From NCBI GenBank assembly GCA_002336405.1, contig DDEJ01000050.1:1-19875 (forward strand): a stretch of 19,875 bases of DNA, given 5' to 3'. A program made the position numbers and the translations under genes. Shown piece after piece: positions 14,077-19,875 of the stretch. How positions within the stretch are numbered: the first letter of the stretch is position 1; every line of letters begins with the position of its first letter. Origin of the DNA: Rhodobacteraceae bacterium UBA1957 (GTDB taxonomy: Bacteria; Pseudomonadota; Alphaproteobacteria; Rhodobacterales; Rhodobacteraceae). Under the pieces are notes generated by a model. The model ran no database searches. It had not been told where the DNA came from and saw only the letters and a list, made by a program, of their open reading frames with translations.

Positions 14077-15561
14077 ATGAAAAATGCCGTAAAGACTGTT
14101 TCTGACCTTGGGTGTCTGGTGGGTGCGGCGCGAAACATACCGGTGGCCGGGCTTGCCGTTGACAGCCGCGAGGTGCGCCCTGGCTATCTTTTTGCGGCGC
14201 TGCCGGGGCTGCAGGTGCACGGTGCCGACTATATCGCAGCGGCGCTTGAACTTGGTGCCACCAGTATCTTGACGGACGCCGCAGGTGTACGGCGTGCCGG
14301 GCGCGCGCTTGAGGTTCAAGGAATATGCGTTTGGATCAGTGAAGACCCCCGGCAGGCACTGGCAGCGGCGGCGGCGCTGTGGTTTGGGGGGCAACCCGAC
14401 ACTATGGTGGCGGTGACCGGGACAAACGGCAAAACCTCAGTGGCGAGTTTTGTGCGCCAAATCTGGACAGAGATGGGGCTTAGCGCAATCAATCTTGGCA
14501 CCAATGGGGTGCTGGGTGCCTGGCAGGCCCCGCTCAGTCATACCACCCCAGAACCGATCACCCTGCACGATACTCTGTCGCGGGCGCAGGCGGAGGGGGT
14601 GACCCATGCGGCGTTGGAGGCCTCGAGCCACGGGCTGCAGCAGCGCCGGCTGGATGGGACGTATTTAAAGGCGGCGGGCTTTACCAATTTCACCCAAGAT
14701 CATCTGGATTATCACGCGAGTTTTGCCGATTATTTTACCGCAAAATCTGGACTTTTTGATCGGGTTCTCAGCGACCAAGGATGTGCGGTCCTAAATCTTA
14801 ACGATGTTAAAAGCGTTGAATTGCGAGCGATTGCCAAAGCGCGCGGTTTGCGGGTGATCGGTGTCGGACGCGGTGATGAGGCTGATCTGCAATTAATGGC
14901 GCAGCGCTTTGATGCTGCCGGTCAGGTCGTGCGATTTCGCTGGCAGCAGCGCTCGCATCAACTAGAGCTTCCCCTGATTGGCGGATTTCAGGCCGATAAC
15001 GTGCTGTTGGCCGCCGCATTGGTGATCGCCTGTGGCGCAGAGCCGGGTGAGGTCTTTGATGCCCTTGCGGGGGTGTCCACGGTGCGCGGTCGTATGGAGC
15101 TGGTCGCACAGCGCGATAATGGCGCGTCGATTTTTGTCGATTTCGCCCATACGCCGGATGCGATATCAACGGCGCTAAAAGCCCTGCGGCCGCATGTGAT
15201 GGGGCGTTTGGTGGCAATTATTGGCGCAGGCGGAGATCGCGACCGCAGCAAGCGGCCGCTGATGGGGCAGGCGGCGGCCGAGCATGCTGATTTGGTGATC
15301 GTGACCGACGACAATCCGCGTGGTGAAGATCCCGCCTCCATCCGCGCAATGGTGCTAAGCGGGGCTGCAGATGCGCTTGAGGTGCCTGACCGCGCAACAG
15401 CCATTTTGCGCGGCGCCGATACGCTGGACGCAGGCGACGCGCTGTTGATTGCAGGCAAGGGCCATGAGACGACGCAAACTGTGGGTGATATTGTGTTTCC
15501 GTTCGACGACGCAGAGCAGGCCAGTATCGCAGTCGCAGCGCTTGAGGGGCGGTTGGCATGA
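14077..15561 (+). CDS. murE: UDP-MurNAc-L-Ala-D-Glu:meso-diaminopimelate ligase
   Basis: The cytoplasmic Mur ligase of 494 residues adds the third stem-peptide residue. It has the ATP-binding GTNGKTS (115-121), the lysine expected to be carbamylated (Lys223, in AKSGLF), FVDFAHTPDA (353-362) and DDNPRGEDP (411-419). DNPR (412-415) is the known marker for meso-diaminopimelate rather than lysine, implying DAP-type peptidoglycan. AGGGAAG lies 7 nt upstream of the ATG. It ends in an ATGA overlap with murF, the next enzyme of the pathway. Confidence 0.98.
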   Translation: MKNAVKTVSDLGCLVGAARNIPVAGLAVDSREVRPGYLFAALPGLQVHGADYIAAALELGATSILTDAAGVRRAGRALEVQGICVWISEDPRQALAAAAALWFGGQPDTMVAVTGTNGKTSVASFVRQIWTEMGLSAINLGTNGVLGAWQAPLSHTTPEPITLHDTLSRAQAEGVTHAALEASSHGLQQRRLDGTYLKAAGFTNFTQDHLDYHASFADYFTAKSGLFDRVLSDQGCAVLNLNDVKSVELRAIAKARGLRVIGVGRGDEADLQLMAQRFDAAGQVVRFRWQQRSHQLELPLIGGFQADNVLLAAALVIACGAEPGEVFDALAGVSTVRGRMELVAQRDNGASIFVDFAHTPDAISTALKALRPHVMGRLVAIIGAGGDRDRSKRPLMGQAAAEHADLVIVTDDNPRGEDPASIRAMVLSGAADALEVPDRATAILRGADTLDAGDALLIAGKGHETTQTVGDIVFPFDDAEQASIAVAALEGRLA

Positions 15562-16985
15562 GTTTATGGACCGCAGCACAGGCGGTTGCCGCCACCGGTG
15601 GCAGCACGCAAGGCGACTGGTTTGCGGATGGCGTCTCTATTGACAGTCGCAGCCTACAGCGGGGGGATTTGTTTGTTGCTCTGCAGGCGGCGCGGGACGG
15701 TCATGATTTTGTCGCACAGGCATTGGAGAATGGCGCCGCCGCCGCCGTGGTGTCGCGGCGGCCAAAAGGTGTTGCTGCAGATGCCCCCCTGCTTATGGTT
15801 CCCGACGTTCAGGCGGCGCTCGAGGACCTAGGCTGCGCCGCCCGCGACCGCAGCCAGGCACAGGTTGTGGCGGTCACCGGTTCAGTTGGAAAAACCTCGA
15901 CCAAAGAGATGTTGCGCGAAGTTCTGGCCGGCCAGGGGTGCACCCATGCTTCGGTGGCCAGCTATAACAATCATTGGGGTGTGCCGCTGACCTTGGCCCG
16001 CATGCCGGCGGACACAGAATTTGCGGTTTTCGAAATCGGTATGAACCATCCTGGAGAAATAGCACCTCTGGCGCGTATGGTCCGACCCAATATTGCAATT
16101 ATAACGACGGTTGCTGCCGCACATCTGGAAGCTTTTAACGATATAGAAGGCATTGCCCGCGAGAAGGCGGCGGTTTTCCAAGGCTTGACGCGTGGTGGCG
16201 TTGCGGTGATCCAAGCCGATTTGTCGACCTCGCCGGTTTTGATCGCCGCCGCACAGCACCATGCGCAACAGACGCTAACTTTTGGGTCTTCTGCCGAGGC
16301 GGTTTACCGGTTGCGGGATGTGCGGTTTGCAAAGGAGAGAACCCTTGCAACCTTTGAGCACCAGAGCCGGCGGCTGACATTTGAACTGGCAGCACTCGGG
16401 CGTCATTTTGCGGAAAATGCTCTGGCTGTTATTGCAACCTGCCAGCATCTTGGCCTGCGCTATGAGACTATTACCGCGGGTCTTGCTGGTTGGTTGCCAG
16501 TGGTTGGTCGCGGGGTCCGCCAGAGGGTGATGCTCGATGTGGCGCACCCTGACAGCACCGTTGAGGTGATTGATGAGGCCTATAATGCCAACCCAACATC
16601 GCTGCGTGCCGCGCTGGCGGTGCTGTCCCAAATTGCAACCGCACCCGGTTGCGGGCGGCGTATTGCCTATCTTGGTGATATGCAAGAGCTGGGGCCGCAA
16701 GGCGCAGATATGCATGCGGCGATTGCACTCGATCCCAACATTGAAGGAATTGCTAAAATTCATGCTGTCGGCCCGTTGATGCGCCATCTGTTTGACGCGC
16801 TGCCGATTGACAGACGTGGTCGCTGGGCTGCGACCAGTGCCGAGATGGTTGAGGGCATCATGGCCGATGTGCGTGCTGGTGACGTGGTGTTGATTAAAGG
16901 GTCGCTCAGCATGACGATGGGCCGGGTGGTTGACGCCCTTACAAATTTACGCCATGCGCGCACATCAGACACGGGTGAGGACTAG
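15558..16985 (+). CDS. murF: UDP-MurNAc-tripeptide:D-Ala-D-Ala ligase
   Basis: MurF of 475 residues completes the UDP-MurNAc-pentapeptide by adding D-Ala-D-Ala. Visible are [16 protein letters not shown] (27-42), the P-loop GSVGKTS (108-114), [10 protein letters not shown] (137-146), [10 protein letters not shown] (159-168), the presumed carbamylated lysine in AREKAAVF (Lys203) and, in the C-terminal domain, [15 protein letters not shown] and YLGDMQELG. It starts within the murE stop (ATGA) and is followed by mraY after 4 nt. Length and motifs are normal. Confidence 0.98.
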   Translation: MSLWTAAQAVAATGGSTQGDWFADGVSIDSRSLQRGDLFVALQAARDGHDFVAQALENGAAAAVVSRRPKGVAADAPLLMVPDVQAALEDLGCAARDRSQAQVVAVTGSVGKTSTKEMLREVLAGQGCTHASVASYNNHWGVPLTLARMPADTEFAVFEIGMNHPGEIAPLARMVRPNIAIITTVAAAHLEAFNDIEGIAREKAAVFQGLTRGGVAVIQADLSTSPVLIAAAQHHAQQTLTFGSSAEAVYRLRDVRFAKERTLATFEHQSRRLTFELAALGRHFAENALAVIATCQHLGLRYETITAGLAGWLPVVGRGVRQRVMLDVAHPDSTVEVIDEAYNANPTSLRAALAVLSQIATAPGCGRRIAYLGDMQELGPQGADMHAAIALDPNIEGIAKIHAVGPLMRHLFDALPIDRRGRWAATSAEMVEGIMADVRAGDVVLIKGSLSMTMGRVVDALTNLRHARTSDTGED

Positions 16986-16989
16986 GCAT

Positions 16990-18072
16990 ATGCTCTATTG
17001 GCTAACGGAACTGTCAGATGGCGGAGATTTTTACAATCTGTTCCGCTATATTACATTTCGGGCCGGTGGGGCGTTCATGACAGCGCTGATTTTTGGGTTT
17101 TTGTTTGGTCGCCCCTTGATAAACGTATTGCGCCGTTCGCAGGGCAAAGGTCAGCCGATCCGCTCAGACGGGCCGGAAAGCCATTACGCCAAAGCTGGCA
17201 CCCCGACGATGGGCGGATTGCTGATTGTGGGGGCATTGCTGACTTCGACCTTGCTTTGGACGCGGCTTGACAACGCTTATATCTGGATGATTTTGTTCGT
17301 GATGCTGTCTTTTGGATTGATCGGTTTTGCCGATGATTATGCTAAGGTTGCCAAGCAAAACTCCGCCGGCGTTCCGGGTAAAATACGGCTGCTTTTGGGT
17401 TTGGTCATAGCGGGTATTGCTGCGTTTTGGGCGGCGGCCTATCATCCAGATGCGTTGCAAAATCAACTGGCGCTGCCGGTGTTCAAAGACACGCTTTTGA
17501 ACCTTGGTGTGCTGTTTGTGCCCTTTACCATGATCGTCATCGTTGGCTCGGCCAATGCGGTCAACCTGACAGATGGGTTGGACGGGCTTGCGATTATGCC
17601 GGTGATGATAGCTGCCGGGACCTTGGGGGTGATCGCCTATGCAGTTGGTCGGGTCGATTTCACCCAGTACCTTGAGGTGCATTATGTTCCGGGAACTGGC
17701 GAGATTTTGATATTCTGCTCGGCGTTAATCGGCGGCGGTTTGGGTTTTTTGTGGTATAACGCCCCGCCCGCGGCGGTGTTTATGGGCGATACCGGGTCGC
17801 TGGCGCTGGGCGGCGCATTGGGGGCCATCGCGGTGGCGACCAAACATGAAATTGTCTGGGCCATCGTTGGGGGCTTGTTTGTAATCGAGGCGCTGAGTGT
17901 CATTATCCAAGTGTTGTATTTCAAGGCGACTGGCACAAGGGTTTTCCTGATGGCGCCCATCCATCACCATTATGAGAAAAAGGGCTGGGCGGAGCCGACC
18001 ATTGTGATCCGCTTTTGGATTATCGCGTTGATCTTGGCCCTTGTTGGGCTGGCAACTTTGAAAGTGAGATAG
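16990..18072 (+). CDS. mraY: Phospho-MurNAc-pentapeptide transferase MraY
   Basis: The polytopic membrane enzyme of 360 residues, the same length as the E. coli enzyme, transfers phospho-MurNAc-pentapeptide to undecaprenyl phosphate, making lipid I. Active-site blocks are FADDYAKV (113-120), [10 protein letters not shown] (192-201), [11 protein letters not shown] (265-275) with catalytic-site Asp267, and the HHH loop in [12 protein letters not shown] (322-333). About ten hydrophobic segments are visible. ATG 16990 is chosen because a GTGAGG site lies 9 nt upstream and the protein then begins MLYWLTEL, as in relatives. An in-frame start at 16930 would overlap murF by 56 bases. murD follows after 8 nt. 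Confidence 0.98.
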   Translation: MLYWLTELSDGGDFYNLFRYITFRAGGAFMTALIFGFLFGRPLINVLRRSQGKGQPIRSDGPESHYAKAGTPTMGGLLIVGALLTSTLLWTRLDNAYIWMILFVMLSFGLIGFADDYAKVAKQNSAGVPGKIRLLLGLVIAGIAAFWAAAYHPDALQNQLALPVFKDTLLNLGVLFVPFTMIVIVGSANAVNLTDGLDGLAIMPVMIAAGTLGVIAYAVGRVDFTQYLEVHYVPGTGEILIFCSALIGGGLGFLWYNAPPAAVFMGDTGSLALGGALGAIAVATKHEIVWAIVGGLFVIEALSVIIQVLYFKATGTRVFLMAPIHHHYEKKGWAEPTIVIRFWIIALILALVGLATLKVR

Positions 18073-18080
18073 GGGCGGCG

Positions 18081-19481
18081 ATGATACCAGTACTGGGATA
18101 TCACGGGGCCAAAGTGGCAGTTTTGGGATTGGGCCGCTCGGGGCTGGCCACGGCGCATGCGCTGCGCGCTGGCGGCGCCGAGGTTCTGTGCTGGGATGAT
18201 AATGCCACCGCCCGTGAGGCTGCGCAGGAGATGGGGTTTGTCATAGCGCAATTGACTGCAGCAGAGGCGTTCGGCGATGTTGAAGCCCTGATCGTCAGCC
18301 CCGGTATCCCACATCTCTATCCTACCGCCAATCCGGTGGTGGCCGCTGCCTGGCGGGCTGGGGTGCGCATCGACAATGATATCGGGCTGTTCTTTCGCTC
18401 TTTTGCAACGCCGCAGTGGGACAGCTTCGATCAGCAACCCAAGGTCGTGGCGATCACTGGTTCGAACGGTAAATCCACGACCTCTGCATTGATCCACCAC
18501 CTTCTGAGCACGGCCGGCAGGTCGGCTCAACTGGCTGGGAATATCGGGCGGGGCGTTCTGGATATTGATCCCGCGTGCGATGGCGATGTGGTGGTGTTGG
18601 AGCTGTCGAGTTATCAAACCGAACTGGCGCGGGCGCTGACCCCTGATATTGCGGTGTTTACCAACTTCAGCCCCGATCATCTTGATCGTCACGGCGGTCT
18701 TGGGGGGTATTTTGCCGCCAAGCGGCGCCTGTTTGCCGAAGGTGGTCCCGACCGTGCCATTATTGGCGTTGACGAGCCTGAGGGGCAGATGTTGGCCAAT
18801 CAACTGTCCGAGGGGCGCGGCGATGATCGGGTGATTGACATCTCGGTGACGGGTAAGCTGACTGGTCCGGGCTGGCATGTGTTTGCCCGCAAGGCTTTTT
18901 TGGCGGAATACCGCAAATTGCGTCAGGTGGCGTCGATTGATCTGCGCGCCATGTCCGGTCTGCCGGGGGCGCATAACCATCAAAATGCCTGTGCGGCCTA
19001 TGCGGTGTGCCGCACGCTGGGGCTGGCGCCTCGGGTGATTGAGGCCGGCTTGGCCAGTTTTGCCGGTCTGCCGCACCGCAGTCAGGTGATCGCCAAGACA
19101 GGCGGGGTAAGCTATGTCAATGACAGCAAGGCGACCAACGTCGATAGCGCTACCAAGGCATTGCAGGCGTTTGACAACATTCGCTGGATCTGCGGTGGCT
19201 TGCAGAAAGACGGCGGGTTGGAGGCGGTGCAACCGGCGCTGGGCCGCGTGCGCAAGGCCTATGTGATTGGCCGCGAGGCGGCGGCGTTTGCCATGCAACT
19301 GCCCTGCGAGACTGAGGTGTGCACCACGATGGCGGTGGCGGTGGCGCGCGCCCGCGCCGAGGCCGCACCCGGTGATACGGTGCTGTTGGCACCAGCTGCG
19401 GCCAGCTTTGATCAATACGATAATTTTGAACAGCGCGGTGATGATTTTACTCGGCAAGTGACAGGCGTGGCGCAAAAATAA
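18081..19481 (+). CDS. murD: UDP-MurNAc-L-alanine:D-glutamate ligase
   Basis: The cytoplasmic ligase of 466 residues adds D-glutamate, the second stem-peptide residue. The N-terminal Rossmann part has [10 protein letters not shown] (12-21). The ATP site is GSNGKSTT (127-134), followed by LELSSYQTE (173-181), [12 protein letters not shown] (193-204) and the presumed carbamylated Lys214 in [22 protein letters not shown] lies in the C-terminal domain. ATG 18081 has AGGGG 5 nt upstream, overlapping the end of mraY. A longer frame from 18015 would run 58 bases into mraY and add non-homologous residues. In most clusters ftsW follows, but here only a small frame is visible before the window ends. 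Confidence 0.98.
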   Translation: MIPVLGYHGAKVAVLGLGRSGLATAHALRAGGAEVLCWDDNATAREAAQEMGFVIAQLTAAEAFGDVEALIVSPGIPHLYPTANPVVAAAWRAGVRIDNDIGLFFRSFATPQWDSFDQQPKVVAITGSNGKSTTSALIHHLLSTAGRSAQLAGNIGRGVLDIDPACDGDVVVLELSSYQTELARALTPDIAVFTNFSPDHLDRHGGLGGYFAAKRRLFAEGGPDRAIIGVDEPEGQMLANQLSEGRGDDRVIDISVTGKLTGPGWHVFARKAFLAEYRKLRQVASIDLRAMSGLPGAHNHQNACAAYAVCRTLGLAPRVIEAGLASFAGLPHRSQVIAKTGGVSYVNDSKATNVDSATKALQAFDNIRWICGGLQKDGGLEAVQPALGRVRKAYVIGREAAAFAMQLPCETEVCTTMAVAVARARAEAAPGDTVLLAPAAASFDQYDNFEQRGDDFTRQVTGVAQK

Positions 19482-19511
19482 CTTTACGCTCACGTCCATC
19501 CGTCTATTGTG

Positions 19512-19712
19512 ATGCCATTAAACAAAGTTAATTTTTTGATTGGATGGCATTTGGAACCTGTATTTTGGCAAGATATCTGGACATGGATAATGGTGAATGA
19601 AACGGCGCTTGGATCGGTGTTGGTTTTTGCGGTGCTGATTGCGACAGTTGACGGATGGTTCAAGAAGGGTTTCGACTGGTGTCGCAAGACGCTGGTTGGG
19701 CCAAAGGTATAA
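19512..19712 (+). CDS. Possible small tryptophan-rich single-TM protein
   Basis: From ATG 19512 the product would be 66 residues with six tryptophans (12, 19, 23, 25, 49, 56). One hydrophobic segment at about 31-46 (TALGSVLVFAVLIATV) is followed by a basic tail (KKGFDW, CRKTLVGPK). I do not recognise a family. A transmembrane helix with positive charges after it is more than a random frame usually gives, and the frame follows murD by 30 nt on the operon strand. No good Shine-Dalgarno precedes 19512; other starts are GTG 19509 or the internal ATG giving MVNETALG (40 residues). It may be a small divisome or cell-wall accessory protein, but that is only inference from position. Confidence 0.42.
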   Translation: MPLNKVNFLIGWHLEPVFWQDIWTWIMVNETALGSVLVFAVLIATVDGWFKKGFDWCRKTLVGPKV

Positions 19713-19875
19713 ACCGGTCTCCGTGTCGTGCGGGGCTTGGAGTGGGTCACCCGGATTACAGTGGCGGGCTGGTAGCCGTGCAGTGGCGCGGGCTATCTTA
19801 GCAAGGCATACGTGAGCTTCTGCAAAGTGTCGGTGCTCGGCATGCGATTTGACCATCAGGCAGAGGGTGGCAAGT
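19713..19875. other. Region to window edge without recognised gene
   Basis: No start or coding signal resembling ftsW or murG is visible before the end of the window. An imperfect direct repeat is present: CAGTGGCGGGCT at 19759-19770 and CAGTGGCGCGGGCT at 19781-19794. Confidence 0.5.

Noticed and set aside
17970..19499. Long minus-strand open frame of 509 codons
   Set aside because: It is antisense to murD, which has all ligase motifs and a good ribosome site. The frame's product is low-complexity and rich in Arg/His/Gln, as expected from the reverse of a GC-biased gene.

Overview
The window looks like the chromosome of an alphaproteobacterium, most likely family Rhodobacteraceae (roseobacter group). 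Three things point there: the gene order mraZ-rsmH-ftsL-ftsI-murE-murF-mraY-murD with short spacers or overlaps, an unusually long structured leader before mraZ like the UpsM leader of Rhodobacter sphaeroides, and an alphaproteobacterial-type LexA box (GAAC-N7-GAAC). No plasmid, phage, IS or CRISPR signature was found.

Left part (1-1640): a tRNA-Gly(GCC) on the minus strand with an encoded CCA, abutted at its 3' end by a long imperfect inverted repeat. Divergent from it is a translationally coupled pair of exported proteins. The first is small and unrecognised, with a probable TTG start at 358. The second is a YHYH-domain protein.

Centre-left (1798-6556, minus strand): a full-length pyruvate carboxylase (pyc) and an FMN-dependent alpha-hydroxy-acid (L-lactate type) dehydrogenase. 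Lactate oxidation to pyruvate and pyruvate carboxylation to oxaloacetate are consecutive steps, but pyc has its own good promoter, with a 13-bp palindrome inside the spacer.

Centre (6660-10392): a UvrD/PcrA helicase preceded by a LexA/SOS box, then about 320 bp with four successive hairpins and no convincing gene. A DUF1127 small protein follows on the minus strand. Next come about 850 bp without a gene, containing a sharply AT-rich stretch (about 9890-10125) and then the mraZ leader. The leader ends in an 11-bp intrinsic-terminator hairpin whose 5' arm can alternatively pair with an upstream copy of CAATCCGT, giving an attenuator-like switch in front of the cell-wall and division operon.

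Right part (10393-19481): the dcw operon. mraZ encodes a regulator; rsmH a 16S rRNA methyltransferase; ftsL and ftsI divisome proteins; murE, murF and murD successive peptide-adding ligases; and mraY makes lipid I. Start/stop overlaps (TGATG or ATGA) or spacers of a few bases tie the genes together, apart from a 59-nt gap before murE. After murD lies a possible tryptophan-rich single-TM mini-protein, then about 160 bp without a recognisable gene to the window edge, where ftsW/murG would be expected.
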